NCBI RefSeq assembly: GCF_946482605.1
Contig: NZ_CAMLSE010000038.1
Location: 1 to 64,000 of the forward strand
Direction of reading: 5' to 3'
DNA from: an uncultured Dyadobacter sp.
GTDB taxonomy: Bacteria; Bacteroidota; Bacteroidia; Cytophagales; Spirosomataceae
Length of the DNA stretch: 64,000 bases
Shown: piece by piece, positions 20,920 through 30,925 of the stretch
How the letters are laid out: the number at the start of each line of letters is the position of its first letter
How positions within the stretch are numbered: position 1 is the stretch's first letter
Position numbers and translations under genes: made by a program
Notes under the pieces: generated by a model
Told to the model about the DNA's origin: nothing
What the model saw: only the letters and a program-made list of their open reading frames with translations
Databases searched by the model: none

Positions 20920-23900
20920 TCATCTGCCGCCGAAACGATAGGCTAGCAAGGGCGCATTGTTCATTGCACCCAACAAAAACCGCGAACCGTTTGCTTGCAA
21001 AACTGCCAGATCACGCATATCGCCGTTTACAAAGAAGCCGCTTTTCCATTGCGGTAAATAGTCAAACTTCAGACCTCCGCTATTAGTAAATACCTGCAAA
21101 AGATTGGCATCGTTTTTACCCATCCGAACGCGCGTTTGCTTCACATTTCCTCCTAAAACTATATCCTGTTTCCCGTCTCCGTTCATATCGCTGAGTGCAA
21201 TGGCGTACACCGGCGCAGCCTGCGCTTCTATGGGCAACGGGCGGAATACAAATTTCCCGTTCGCATTTTCCAGGATGCCGCTCCGGTACTCGCTGGCCGA
21301 CAGGCTGATGCTTCCCTTCAGTTTCTCCGCAGGCAGCATTTCACCCAATGTGGCTTTGGAATAGCTGATGTAGTCGGTGTACTTCTTTTTGAGCGACGGG
21401 ATCTGGTCGAGCAGCTCGTCTCTGCTCGCATAGGGAAATTCCCTGCCCTGCTCGGTGATCGCGATAACGGGCACTATCCGGTTCAGCTTGTCAAAATCAC
21501 CCGCATACAGTTTCAAGCCTCCCGGGGAAGTGATGTTCCACTGCCAGTTGGTACCCATATTCCCTACCACAAAATCGATATCCCCGTCCCCGTCCAGATC
21601 GCCCGGCCGGATCACATTCCAGCAGCCATGCAGTCCCGCCGTACCCCAGCCCGCGCTTGCATTGGCCAGTTTTCCATTTGCATTACCGAATACCTGGACC
21701 GGCATCCAGTCGGCAGTCAGTACGAGTTCGGGATAACCGTCCTTATTCAGGTCCTGAAAAACGGCATCGGTGATCATTCCGGCCTGGGAGAGTTGCGGCG
21801 CCAGATTTTGGGTCTGGTCCGTAAAACTGCCTTTTCCCGCATTGATGAGCAAAGTACCGCCAGGGCTCTCCGGAAATCGCCCGGGTGTGGCTCTCGCTCC
21901 CAGAAAAATGTCGATATCGCCGTCCTTGTCCACGTCGGACACTGCAATGGACGAAGTGTTAACGCCTACCTCAGGCAATGCGCTTTTCCTGAAATTACCT
22001 TTTTCGTTGAGATACAGCCTCGGCCAGAGCAGCGGATCACCGGCATTGAGCTCGTACCCGGCGCTGGCAACCAGCAGATCTTCGTCACCATCTCCGTCGG
22101 CATCGAAAAATACCGCGTCACTATCTTCAAATGCTGCATCAGCCTCAAATGCAGGCTGCAAAGATTTCTGAAACCCACCTTTTTTACTCAAAAACAAAGC
22201 TCCGGCCTGCCCCCGTGCTCCACCAACGTAGAAATCGTCGGTACCATCTCCATTGATATCTTTTTGCGCGAAATGCGGGCCCTGGTAACTCAGCATGCCG
22301 GGCAACAGGGTCTGAATCCGAAAGTCGTTGCGCGCGTCTTCCGCATGCGTAAAGTGCGCCAGCGCGACGGGCTCCCACAAGGGTGCGTGCACGCGGGAAG
22401 GTATGTCGGGCAATTTACGGGCGTCGGAGTAGCGCAGTGTTACTTCCTTTTCCGGCACCTTTCTGACAACCTGCCTGCTGCCATCCGCCCAAACCACTTC
22501 CAGAGAGTCAATGCGGGCATGCTCCCCCAAGCCGAAATGCAATGCGTCCCATTGAGCCGACTGAAACCCGCGGACGGGAATAAAGTTTTGTGTTTGCGTA
22601 AGCGAATCGGAGTACAACGTCACTTTTGCCCCACCCAGATAGGCATATTTAGGGGAGGTGAGTTTAACGCGCAGCGAGCTGTTGCGGGTCAGCATTTTTT
22701 CCGCGTTATTCCGGTAAACAAATGCTTTTTGGTTCACATTGCTGGTCACCAGGTCCAGGTCGCCGTCATTGTCCAGGTCTGCATATATCGCACCATTCGA
22801 CTGGTTGTTTTTTTCAAAGCCCCATTCCTTGACTTTTTTGGCAAATGTCAGATTCTTCTGGTTGTGAAAAATGTAGTCAGGCTCATTGATGGGCGGCATC
22901 TGGGCAATGATTTCCATTTGGGTGGGTACCTTGCCATCCTGCCTTGTCTGCAATTGTTTATCGGTGGAATATTTCAGGAATTCCATGTTGGTATAATCCC
23001 GTGCGTATCCATTGGAAATGAAAATATCTTTCCAGCCATCATTATCAAAATCCGCCATGAGTGCAGCCCAGCTCCAATCGGTATTCGAAATGCCTGCGAG
23101 TTGTCCTATTTCACTGAAAACCGGCACACCTTTGCTGTTTACGCCGGCGTTGATCTGCAACATGTTGCGCATTGACTGGTCATGGAAACCTGCGCGAAGC
23201 AATTGCTGATACTTATCATAATTGTCGTCCCCCGACGTCAGCTTAATGCGCTCGTTGTAACTGGGAAGCATGTCCAGCGTCACCACGTCCATTAGTCCGT
23301 CATTATTGAGGTCGGCGGCATCGGTACCCATCGAGAACAGCGACACGTGGCCCATTGATTCGCGTATCACTTCTTTAAAGCTGCCGTTGCGCTGGTTGAG
23401 ATACAGATAGTCGTTTTCGTTGTAGTCGTTGGCAATGTAGAGATCCTGCCAGCCGTCGTTGTTGAAGTCATTTACGTTGACCCCCAGTCCAAAGCTCAGC
23501 ACATTGGAAACAATGCCCGCCGAGTCTGTTACATTGGTAAATCTGCCACCATCGTTGCGCAGGAGCTTATTTCCGAAAGCCTCATTACGCTGCTGCCGAT
23601 AGTTGGCAAGCAGGTTGCTGAATCCCGCATATTCCTGCAATGAATGGTTGAGTAAAAAACAGTCGGTGTCGCCATCCCTGTCGTAATCGAAAAACACGGC
23701 CTGAGTAGTATATGAGGGATCATCGAGCCCGTATTCGGCGGCTTTTTCAGTAAAAGTAGGAATACCGTCGCCGGTTTTGCCATTGTTTACGTACAGCAAC
23801 TTTTTCCTGAGATTGGGGTCCTGCGCACCTGCCCTGCTGACGAAAATATCGATCCAGCCGTCGTCGTTGATGTCGACCAGCGACACGCCCGTTTTCCACC

Positions 23901-24210
23901 CCTCATTCAGCGCGGTACCGGACTGTTCCGAAACGTCCTCAAAATCGAGCCCACCGCGGTTGAGATACAGCTTATTGGCGACCATGTTCCCGGTAAAATA
24001 GAGGTCCGTCAGCCCGTCATTATTGAAATCAGCTGCCGCTACACCCCCGCCATTGTAGAAATAACCGTATCGGAGCACATTATTTTCCTCATCCTCTTCT
24101 ACATAATTATTAAAATCCACACCAGTCCTTCCCTCATCGAGGAGTGTGAATAGCTTTTCTTCTTTTTTGCAACCGGTAATGAGGATCAGCAAAAGGAAAA
24201 TTTTACGCAT
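20920..24210 (-). CDS. FG-GAP/VCBS repeat lipoprotein with UnbV_ASPIC domain (module 2)
   Basis: A 1,096-residue paralogue of the 12401-15715 product. It carries a short lipoprotein signal (MRKIFLLLILITGCKK), so it should be lipid-anchored, unlike the module 1 protein. The mature part opens with FTLLDEGRTGVDFNN and YFYNGGGVAAADFNNDG, matching module 1. Calcium-type loops repeat through both halves (DINDDGWIDIFV, DYDRDGDTDCFL, DFNNDGWQDLYI, DVDKDGDIDIFL). The UnbV_ASPIC stretch lies near residues 545-600 (LGGAKVTLYSDS, ALHFGLGEHARIDSLEVVWADG). It follows the SusD 2 gene, but a strong terminator intervenes, so it may depend on read-through or its own promoter. The function is not established; a surface ligand-binding partner of the SusCD pair is inferred. 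Confidence 0.85.
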   Translation of the reverse strand: MRKIFLLLILITGCKKEEKLFTLLDEGRTGVDFNNYVEEDEENNVLRYGYFYNGGGVAAADFNNDGLTDLYFTGNMVANKLYLNRGGLDFEDVSEQSGTALNEGWKTGVSLVDINDDGWIDIFVSRAGAQDPNLRKKLLYVNNGKTGDGIPTFTEKAAEYGLDDPSYTTQAVFFDYDRDGDTDCFLLNHSLQEYAGFSNLLANYRQQRNEAFGNKLLRNDGGRFTNVTDSAGIVSNVLSFGLGVNVNDFNNDGWQDLYIANDYNENDYLYLNQRNGSFKEVIRESMGHVSLFSMGTDAADLNNDGLMDVVTLDMLPSYNERIKLTSGDDNYDKYQQLLRAGFHDQSMRNMLQINAGVNSKGVPVFSEIGQLAGISNTDWSWAALMADFDNDGWKDIFISNGYARDYTNMEFLKYSTDKQLQTRQDGKVPTQMEIIAQMPPINEPDYIFHNQKNLTFAKKVKEWGFEKNNQSNGAIYADLDNDGDLDLVTSNVNQKAFVYRNNAEKMLTRNSSLRVKLTSPKYAYLGGAKVTLYSDSLTQTQNFIPVRGFQSAQWDALHFGLGEHARIDSLEVVWADGSRQVVRKVPEKEVTLRYSDARKLPDIPSRVHAPLWEPVALAHFTHAEDARNDFRIQTLLPGMLSYQGPHFAQKDINGDGTDDFYVGGARGQAGALFLSKKGGFQKSLQPAFEADAAFEDSDAVFFDADGDGDEDLLVASAGYELNAGDPLLWPRLYLNEKGNFRKSALPEVGVNTSSIAVSDVDKDGDIDIFLGARATPGRFPESPGGTLLINAGKGSFTDQTQNLAPQLSQAGMITDAVFQDLNKDGYPELVLTADWMPVQVFGNANGKLANASAGWGTAGLHGCWNVIRPGDLDGDGDIDFVVGNMGTNWQWNITSPGGLKLYAGDFDKLNRIVPVIAITEQGREFPYASRDELLDQIPSLKKKYTDYISYSKATLGEMLPAEKLKGSISLSASEYRSGILENANGKFVFRPLPIEAQAAPVYAIALSDMNGDGKQDIVLGGNVKQTRVRMGKNDANLLQVFTNSGGLKFDYLPQWKSGFFVNGDMRDLAVLQANGSRFLLGAMNNAPLLAYRFGGR

Positions 24211-24256
24211 AGATTTACGAGGATAGCCTGGCTAAATATAAGAATTACAGGATTGC

Positions 24257-24285
24257 AAAAAGGCAGACGGAGCGTCTGCCTTTTT
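24257..24285 (-). terminator. Terminator after SusC/SusD 2
   Basis: A 13-bp perfect stem, AAAAAGGCAGACG paired with CGTCTGCCTTTTT around a GAG loop. It has U-tracts on both strands. It lies between the SusD 2 stop and the FG-GAP 2 start. Confidence 0.85.
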
Positions 24286-24320
24286 GGCTTATTTCAAAAA
24301 ATATCCATCGACTTCCCGTA

Positions 24321-25871
24321 TCAGGGTTTATCCCACCAAAGTCTCGTGCTGGACTTATCCTCGCCACCCAGCTTTCCGATTGCAGCCTGCGCCGCAGTCG
24401 CATTGGACTGGAACTCTCCAATCACGAATGGCGTCCGCCTCACGACAGCGTCTTTAGGCGAATCAGGGTTGTCGGAGTTGACCCTTGCGTACAGCTTGGG
24501 GTATCCGGTTCTTCTGTACTCTGCCCAGGCTTCGTGCCCGTTCGGATAGTTGGCCAGCCATTTCTGCGTAATAATCTGCTCCATTTGCTTGGCGGGATCC
24601 GCGGAGAACTTCACGGGGATATCCGAAAGTGCAGGCGTTTTAGCCATGTCCGTCAGCGCTATCGGCGTGGTGGTACCATTGGTGTAGGCTGTGATCACAG
24701 CCGCATCAGCGATTCCCCATTGCTTAAAGGCGGTTTCGATGCCCTTTTCATAGAACTCCTTCGCAGTTCCTCCACCCATGTTCCATCCTTTCAGAGCGCC
24801 CTCCGCTTTCAGGAAATAGGCCTCGGAAGCATACATGATCGCGAATGCATTGGTCGCCTGAACGGCTGGCAAAAACTGGTCCGCTACGTTCGATGTCGCA
24901 CCGGCATTGTTTTCAGGTGCGCCAAGCTCTCCCTGCGTGTACCCGTTCCGCAAACCTTTGAAAGTACTTACCGTACCAGGTACCGGTGCATAATATTTGC
25001 TGATCCGTGGATCCACATAACCTTTCAAAACGCTTTCCATGGCTGCACTCATCCGGAATTCGTTCCATGCAGTGGCCTGGTTCATCGGGTTGAAAGAGTT
25101 GGCTGTCACTTTCAGAAAGGCGTCGTCGGCATTGGTCGCCAGTACACCACCTGCTACCGCTGCTTCCGCTTCTGTTTTAGCCAATGCCGGCTCCACTTTC
25201 GACATCCGCATGGCTATTCGCAGGCGCAGAGTGTTTCCGAAAAGTATCCATTTATCAACGCTTCCCGCATAGATCTGATCGTTATTACCAAAGACATTCG
25301 TTCCCTTGAATGCCTGCAAAGCGGCGGTTGATGCGGCAAGGGTTTTAACGAAGTCCTTGTAAATCACGTCTTGCGAATCATACTCTACGCTGCTTTCGCC
25401 ATTTCCTACATTGGTATACGGAATGGGCCCCCAGTAATCGGTCCTGGGCAGGTACATATACACTTTCCAGATACTGGCAATGGCATACATGGCCGGGTTT
25501 TCATTGGGCGCACCTGGTTTGGTGTTGTCCAAAACCCCCAGCAAAGGCGGAATAGCAGTACCATAGAAGCCATTCCAAGCCCCGTTAAGCCAGTTACCCA
25601 CCATTACATTGCGGTCGGACGAGAAGTTCTGCGCGATGTTGGCGAAGTACTGGCCCTGCAAGTCGGCGAACAAACTCTGGAAAGTCTGCCAGCTAGCCTG
25701 TATAGACCGGTATTGTGCAGCTGCAAAAGCATTACCGATCGCCGAACCGTCGAGTGCCGTTAGTTTTGTCTTATTGGTGTTGATCTCATCGAAATTGTCG
25801 GTACAGGAGTATGTACTTCCAGCCAGGGCGGTGATCAATGCCAGTGATAATATTTTATATCTCCGTTTCAT
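24321..25871 (-). CDS. SusD-like surface lipoprotein (SusD_2 type), module 2
   Basis: A 516-residue lipoprotein of the same SusD_2 class as 15861-17477. The signal ends at the lipobox STYSC, followed by TDNFDEINTNKTKLTALD. Family features are the helical SIWKVYMYLPRTDYWGPIPY, NTLRLRIAMRMSKVEP, AIMYASEAYFLKAEGAL and the C-terminal QKWLANYPNGHEAWAEYRRTGYP. Its start lies 20 bases after the SusC 2 stop, so the two are co-transcribed. It acts as the lid and ligand-binding partner of SusC 2 at the outer membrane. The ligand cannot be read from sequence. Confidence 0.9.
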   Translation of the reverse strand: MKRRYKILSLALITALAGSTYSCTDNFDEINTNKTKLTALDGSAIGNAFAAAQYRSIQASWQTFQSLFADLQGQYFANIAQNFSSDRNVMVGNWLNGAWNGFYGTAIPPLLGVLDNTKPGAPNENPAMYAIASIWKVYMYLPRTDYWGPIPYTNVGNGESSVEYDSQDVIYKDFVKTLAASTAALQAFKGTNVFGNNDQIYAGSVDKWILFGNTLRLRIAMRMSKVEPALAKTEAEAAVAGGVLATNADDAFLKVTANSFNPMNQATAWNEFRMSAAMESVLKGYVDPRISKYYAPVPGTVSTFKGLRNGYTQGELGAPENNAGATSNVADQFLPAVQATNAFAIMYASEAYFLKAEGALKGWNMGGGTAKEFYEKGIETAFKQWGIADAAVITAYTNGTTTPIALTDMAKTPALSDIPVKFSADPAKQMEQIITQKWLANYPNGHEAWAEYRRTGYPKLYARVNSDNPDSPKDAVVRRTPFVIGEFQSNATAAQAAIGKLGGEDKSSTRLWWDKP

Positions 25872-25890
25872 TGTTTCAGAATTTTAGCAA

Positions 25891-28800
25891 TTAGAATGAC
25901 AAGTTAAGGTTCAAGCCCAGTGAGCGTGTGGTTGGCATAGAGAAGGATTCGAGACCAACAGTTGTGTTCGCCGAACCTGCAACGAGTTCAGGATCGAAAC
26001 CTTTTGCTTTGTTCATGATGAAGAACAAGTTTCTTCCTACCAATGAAAGCGATACAGTCTGGAAGGGCGTCTTGCCAATTACTTTCTGAGGCAGGCTGTA
26101 ACCCAGTGTAAGCTCTCTGAGCCTGATGTTCGAAGCGCTGTAAGTAAAAGCTTCGCCGATCGGCGTGTTACGGCCACCTACGAACTTCCAATAAGCCTCC
26201 GCAGTGGTTGAAACAGTGTTCTTGCTGCCATCAGCCTGCACACCGTCGATCACCATGCCGTCGCGCCCTGCAAGTGTTTCCTCTGTCACCCCATCCGCAT
26301 AGATTACCGCATTGGTAAATGAAGTTACCACCCCACCCAGTCTTCCGCTTACAAGGAAGCTCAGGTTGATTCCCTTGTACGAGAAGCGGTTGGTTACCCC
26401 ACCTGTCCAGGTCGGACGTGACGTCCCCATGGGCACCGTTGTGCCGGAGGTAACGGTCGGAATACCATTGGGCCCCACGATAATGCGTCCCTGCGCGTCG
26501 CGGTTGTAGCCGCGGCTGTAAATCTGCCCCAATGATCTGCCTTCCTCAGCCCGCATGAAGTTCATGAAGTCGTTCGACAAAGGGAGCGTTTTCAGGTTAG
26601 GGGCAAGTTCAATTACTTTGTTGATATTGCGCGCATAGTTCAGATCGATATTCCAGTTAAAATCGCCCGTTCTCACCGGGACCAGGTTCAGTGTAAGCTC
26701 GATACCACGGTTACGGACGTTACCTGCATTGATGTACTGGAAGCTCCATCCGGACGCAGGCGGGATCGACACCCGGAACAGTTGGTTTTTGGAATTACTG
26801 TTATACAACGTCAGGTCGAAACCAATGCGATTCTGGAGAAATTTAGCCTCCAAACCGATTTCCTGCGCATTGGTAAGCTCTGGTTTCAAGCCGGGGAACG
26901 GCTTGGTATCGTCGCGGATAATGTATCCGTTCGCACCGCCCGCAATGTAGGAGTAAGTCTGGGCAAGCAGGTAAGGCGACGCGTCGTTACCGGTTTGCGC
27001 AATGCTACCGCGAATTTTCATAAACGAAATCGCCTGTGGCATAGTAAAGAGGCTGGAAAGCACGGCAGAAGCACCTACCGACGGGAAGAAATACGATTGA
27101 TTGGCCTTAGGCAATGTAGAAGACCAGTCGTTCCTCGCTGATGCTGATAGCGTCAATGCGTCTTTCCAGATAAAATCCGCCTGTGCGAACACGCCTTGCT
27201 TGCGCGTCTGTGTCACCGTCCGGTTTGTCACCGAGTTTCTTGCATTGGTGGTCACAAACAGGTTGTCGCGGTTCAAGCCGTTGTTCAGGGTTTCATGGCT
27301 GATGAAGTCGCGCTTCAGCACGTTTCCACCAATCGTCGCATCGATCTTGAAATCTTCGCCGATCGGTTTGCTGATCAGGGCGAACAAGTCAAGGTTCAAT
27401 TCGCTGTTGTCGCGCCAGCGGGTCTGATAATCTCCGAAATCGGCGATCGTATAGGTATTGGTATACCATTTACCTTCAAACTTATCGATATACTTGTCGT
27501 ATCCGGCACGGCCCAGAACGGTAAGCCAGGGCAGGAATTTGTAGCTCAGCTGGGTAAATCCATAGATACGGTCGCGGGTATCGTCTGCCAGTACGCGGTT
27601 TTTGATCCAGTAAGGGTTCTGGCCACCGTTTGAGCCCGGGTTCCAATAGTTTTGCAGCAGCTTTCCTGACGACGGATCCACATATTCGTAATCCTGAGCC
27701 TGTTCGAGCGAAATGCTTCTCGGCAAACGCAGAATATGGCGTTGCAGGTTGGCAAATGCCTCACCGGTTTGTTGTCTGTTCTCGATATTTTCGTTCAGAT
27801 AAGTGATTTTCCCATCGAAGCTCAATTTACTCGTAATCTGGCTGGTAAGACGCAGGTTGAAGTTGTGGCGGTCGAGTTTGTTGTTGGAAACCACCCCTTT
27901 CGCGTGGGTATTGGTGTAGGAGAAATAAGTCTGCACCTTTTCGTTACCTGCTGTCAGCGAAACGGAGTTGGCAAGCGAAGTACCTGTCGAGTAAAAATCC
28001 TTGTAAGAATTCGGATTAGGCGAATAGGCGTAGGTTTTACCTTTATTGGCCGGATCGGGCCCCCAGGCAGCCACTTGCTGGCCATCCATTTTAGGTCCCC
28101 AGCTGAATTCGCTGTTCGGGAAAAATTTACCTTCAACACCTTGTCCGTAAACATTCTGGAAATTCTGCATTTCCATCGCGCGTTCAGCCTGAAAGGTACT
28201 GTTGATGTTCACACCAATGCCTTTACGAACCGCACCTTTCTTGGTGGTGATCAGCAAAGCGCCATTGGCCGCACGACTACCATACAGCGCTGTTGCGGAC
28301 GCCCCTCTCAACACGTTGATGGACTCGATATCGTCAGGGTTGATACTCGATAAACCGTCGCTCGCATCGCGGCCACCATTCGCATTGGCAGGACTGAAAT
28401 TGGAATTGTCGATAGGCACACCATCGACTACGATCAGCGCCTGGTTGTTACCGGTAATGGAACGGTCACCGCGCAATACAACCCGACTCGAACCTCCCAC
28501 ACCGGACGACGAACGTACAATGTCCAAACCTGCCACGCGACCGGAAAGCGAGTTGGCGACATTCAGTTCGCGGGCTTTGGAAAAGTTATCGGTATTGATC
28601 ATCTGCGTGGCATAGCTCAGCGTCTTCTGTTCCTTAGTAATACCAAGGGCTGTCACCACGACCTCACCCAGGTTACGGACATCGGCATCCATGGACACGG
28701 TAATGTTGGTCATGTTCGCCGACACTTCCACTTCTTTGGAACTGTAACCCACCGAAGAGATAATCAAAACTCCGGCTCCATTCATATTCAGGTTGAAATT

Positions 28801-28983
28801 CCCCTCTGCGTCTGTGTTTGTTCCGCGTGTTGTCCCCTTGATCAGGACATTGGCACCGGGAAGACCGGCCCCGTTCTCATCATTCACCTTGCCGGTCACC
28901 TGCCGGTCCTGGGCGAAGGATGTAGAAACAAATAGTACTACCTGCAGTAACGTGAGTAGCACACACTGTAAAGTTTTGCTCAT
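25891..28983 (-). CDS. SusC/RagA-type TonB-linked outer-membrane transporter, module 2
   Basis: A 1,030-residue TonB-dependent transporter with signal peptide (ending STSFAQ/D), regulatory-like domain (VTGKVNDENGAGLPGANVLI), TonB-box-like NLGEVVVTALGITKEQ, plug with LIVVDGVPIDN and LRGASATALYGSRAANGAL, and a barrel ending SLGLNLNLSF. It belongs to the same 'VTALGI' subclass as SusC 1. It leads module 2: SusC, SusD 20 bases on, then the FG-GAP lipoprotein past a terminator. A 390-base AT-rich region precedes it and should hold its promoter. Confidence 0.95.
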   Translation of the reverse strand: MSKTLQCVLLTLLQVVLFVSTSFAQDRQVTGKVNDENGAGLPGANVLIKGTTRGTNTDAEGNFNLNMNGAGVLIISSVGYSSKEVEVSANMTNITVSMDADVRNLGEVVVTALGITKEQKTLSYATQMINTDNFSKARELNVANSLSGRVAGLDIVRSSSGVGGSSRVVLRGDRSITGNNQALIVVDGVPIDNSNFSPANANGGRDASDGLSSINPDDIESINVLRGASATALYGSRAANGALLITTKKGAVRKGIGVNINSTFQAERAMEMQNFQNVYGQGVEGKFFPNSEFSWGPKMDGQQVAAWGPDPANKGKTYAYSPNPNSYKDFYSTGTSLANSVSLTAGNEKVQTYFSYTNTHAKGVVSNNKLDRHNFNLRLTSQITSKLSFDGKITYLNENIENRQQTGEAFANLQRHILRLPRSISLEQAQDYEYVDPSSGKLLQNYWNPGSNGGQNPYWIKNRVLADDTRDRIYGFTQLSYKFLPWLTVLGRAGYDKYIDKFEGKWYTNTYTIADFGDYQTRWRDNSELNLDLFALISKPIGEDFKIDATIGGNVLKRDFISHETLNNGLNRDNLFVTTNARNSVTNRTVTQTRKQGVFAQADFIWKDALTLSASARNDWSSTLPKANQSYFFPSVGASAVLSSLFTMPQAISFMKIRGSIAQTGNDASPYLLAQTYSYIAGGANGYIIRDDTKPFPGLKPELTNAQEIGLEAKFLQNRIGFDLTLYNSNSKNQLFRVSIPPASGWSFQYINAGNVRNRGIELTLNLVPVRTGDFNWNIDLNYARNINKVIELAPNLKTLPLSNDFMNFMRAEEGRSLGQIYSRGYNRDAQGRIIVGPNGIPTVTSGTTVPMGTSRPTWTGGVTNRFSYKGINLSFLVSGRLGGVVTSFTNAVIYADGVTEETLAGRDGMVIDGVQADGSKNTVSTTAEAYWKFVGGRNTPIGEAFTYSASNIRLRELTLGYSLPQKVIGKTPFQTVSLSLVGRNLFFIMNKAKGFDPELVAGSANTTVGLESFSMPTTRSLGLNLNLSF

Positions 28984-29373
28984 AGGTCTGTTGGGTTTTT
29001 TGGATTTTCATGAAATTTAAATTTATTCCAACAAATAAGCAATTTATTCCCCCTTTTTTAATTGTACTAAACTAATATTTGGCCAAAACACTTCCACAGA
29101 ACACATAAAATGGCATTTTATATATAAAATGGAAGATTATTTGTCGCAAATACAATTATTAAACGGGCTATTATTTTGCTGCGTGCTCGAAACACCAACT
29201 TAGATTTGGCTTTTACGTTTTCACGCCTACCTACATACGACGCAACGTATAGGCAATCGAAAAATCGAACAAAAACGACAAAAAAATACTACAACACAGC
29301 ACCTGCTGTACAGCTGGAACTAGTATAAAATCAAGATGAAAGATGGCTTAAAACAGCGCGGGAGTCACAGCGG
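28984..29373. other. AT-rich upstream region of SusC 2
   Basis: 390 bases without a credible gene, strongly AT-rich up to about 29170. It lies between the DUF1761-like gene and SusC 2 on the minus strand. Several near matches to the -7 box occur but none is exact, and I see no clear terminator hairpin for the upstream gene. Confidence 0.5.
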
Positions 29374-29787
29374 TTACTCGTACTTGCGCCACACCCCCAG
29401 TATGCCGCCCGTGATGGCATATACGACGACACTCGCCCCGCCGTTGATCAGGGAAAGCATCAGGGGACGGAACGAAAACATATCCTTGACGATCGTTTCG
29501 AGGAGCACGAAAACGGTACCGAAAAGCAGGCCGGTCAAAAAACCCATCAGAAGCGATTTAACAGGAATCTTGGTAAATACCCAGGCTATGGTGTAAGCCA
29601 TGAATGAAGTAGAAACAATGCTGGCGAGATAAGGAACGGGACTGGCAGCGGATTTGATTTGCTCCGTTGTGAAGCCATTTAATGCCATCCACTGTTCTGA
29701 AAATGCGCTATACCACAAAGCTGGTATCACCTGACCTATCACTACACATACTAGCACGGCCCAAAGATTGACAGATTGTTTTCTCAT
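29374..29787 (-). CDS. DUF1761-like integral membrane protein
   Basis: A 137-residue protein with four hydrophobic helices (residues ~8-27, 50-70, 77-97 and 108-130). The N-terminal part holds the small motif IPALWYSAF followed by EQWMALNGFTTEQI, as in the DUF1761 family, whose function is unknown. It was assigned by recall of the layout. The gene follows queG in the same direction with a 78-base gap that contains a -7 box, so it may be transcribed on its own. Confidence 0.7.
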   Translation of the reverse strand: MRKQSVNLWAVLVCVVIGQVIPALWYSAFSEQWMALNGFTTEQIKSAASPVPYLASIVSTSFMAYTIAWVFTKIPVKSLLMGFLTGLLFGTVFVLLETIVKDMFSFRPLMLSLINGGASVVVYAITGGILGVWRKYE

Positions 29788-29831
29788 TGTATTGAGTGTT
29801 TTATTCAGTCATCGAAAGGAACTCCCCGGCC

Positions 29832-29839
29832 CAAATATA
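29832..29839 (-). promoter_or_regulatory. -7 box before the DUF1761-like gene
   Basis: The minus strand reads TATATTTG, an exact TAnnTTTG, 45 bases upstream of the ATG at 29787. No -33 element is evident. Confidence 0.35.
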
Positions 29840-29865
29840 AGAGGTTTCGGAAATAATTGTGCTTT

Positions 29866-30813
29866 TTATTCAGAGGATATAACAAATTCGATATTCCGCT
29901 TCAAACCGTCGAATTTTGCCCTTTTTACAGGCGAACGCCGGAACATTTCGCGGAATACATCTTCCGTTATTTCACGCCAGTCGGCGTTTGAGAAACCAGC
30001 CAGCGATTCCGGCATTTCGAACTGTGCCGTCTTGTGCGGGCGCGCAAAACGGTTCCACGGGCAGACATCCTGGCAGATATCGCATCCAAAAATCCAGTTG
30101 TTGAACTTACCCCTTACCTCTTCCGGGATAGCCTCTTTCAACTCGATGGTGTAATAGCTGATGCATTTGCTGCCATCGACCACGAAGGGCGACGTAATGG
30201 CGTCGGTCGGGCATGCGTCTATGCATTTGGTACACGTTCCGCAGTAATCGCCGGTGGCACTGTCGGATGCCAGATCCAGGTCGCAAATAATTTCGCCAAT
30301 AAAAAAGAAGCTGCCCATTTCGCGATTCAGCAGGTTGGAATGCTTCCCGATCCAGCCCAGACCACTCCGCGCTGCCCATACTTTGTCCATGACCGGTGCC
30401 GAATCGACGAAGATCCGTGCATTCACCTCTCCGATTTCCTCCTGCATTGCGGTGAGCAATGCACCGAGCTTCTCCTTTAATATATAATGATAGTCGGTAC
30501 CATAGGCGTACTTCGAAAGTTTGAGATCATCGTCGCCTTCGGGTAATCTTTCCGCAGGGTAATAATTGAGGAGTACCGAGATCACACTTTTGGCTCCGTC
30601 GACCAATTTCCGAGGATCCAGCCGCTTATCGAAATGGTTGGCCATATATCCCATAGCCCCATGATGGTTCAAATGCAGCCATTTTTCCAGCCTCGGAGCC
30701 TCTTGTTCCAGAAACACGGCCTCGGAAATACCACAGAAATCAAAGCCGGTTTCTATCGCTTTGGCTTTCACCCACTGACTCCTCTTTTGCTTGACGATAT
30801 CTTCCGTAGTCAT
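29866..30813 (-). CDS. queG: Epoxyqueuosine reductase
   Basis: QueG reduces epoxyqueuosine to queuosine at the wobble base of tRNAs with GUN anticodons, using a cobalamin cofactor and two 4Fe-4S clusters. The 315-residue length is normal for the short form. Two ferredoxin-like cysteine motifs are visible: [12 protein letters not shown] (near residue 190) and [11 protein letters not shown] (near 242). The N-terminal half holds [10 protein letters not shown] and the [24 protein letters not shown] cobalamin-site block ([17 protein letters not shown]), typical of the family. The ATG at 30813 is preceded by a -7 box only four bases away, which suggests a leaderless transcript. The gene is divergent from grpE-dnaJ. 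Confidence 0.93.
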   Translation of the reverse strand: MTTEDIVKQKRSQWVKAKAIETGFDFCGISEAVFLEQEAPRLEKWLHLNHHGAMGYMANHFDKRLDPRKLVDGAKSVISVLLNYYPAERLPEGDDDLKLSKYAYGTDYHYILKEKLGALLTAMQEEIGEVNARIFVDSAPVMDKVWAARSGLGWIGKHSNLLNREMGSFFFIGEIICDLDLASDSATGDYCGTCTKCIDACPTDAITSPFVVDGSKCISYYTIELKEAIPEEVRGKFNNWIFGCDICQDVCPWNRFARPHKTAQFEMPESLAGFSNADWREITEDVFREMFRRSPVKRAKFDGLKRNIEFVISSE

Positions 30814-30817
30814 ATTG

Positions 30818-30825
30818 CAAAGTTA
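30818..30825 (-). promoter_or_regulatory. -7 box immediately before queG
   Basis: The minus strand reads TAACTTTG, then CAAT, then the queG ATG. With Bacteroidota spacing the transcript would start at or next to the start codon. Confidence 0.45.
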
Positions 30826-30925
30826 CAAATTGATTGTAAAATGCCATCTTGTCAGTAATTTAGCCGTGGCAAAGTAATTTAGGAGGTAAGAGGCTGTTGT
30901 AAAAGACACATTATAAAGCAGAACC

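Noticed and set aside
21628..23175. A 515-codon open frame on the plus strand
   Set aside because: It is antisense to the FG-GAP 2 gene, has no domain or signal, and is explained by the codon bias of the repeat-rich sense frame.
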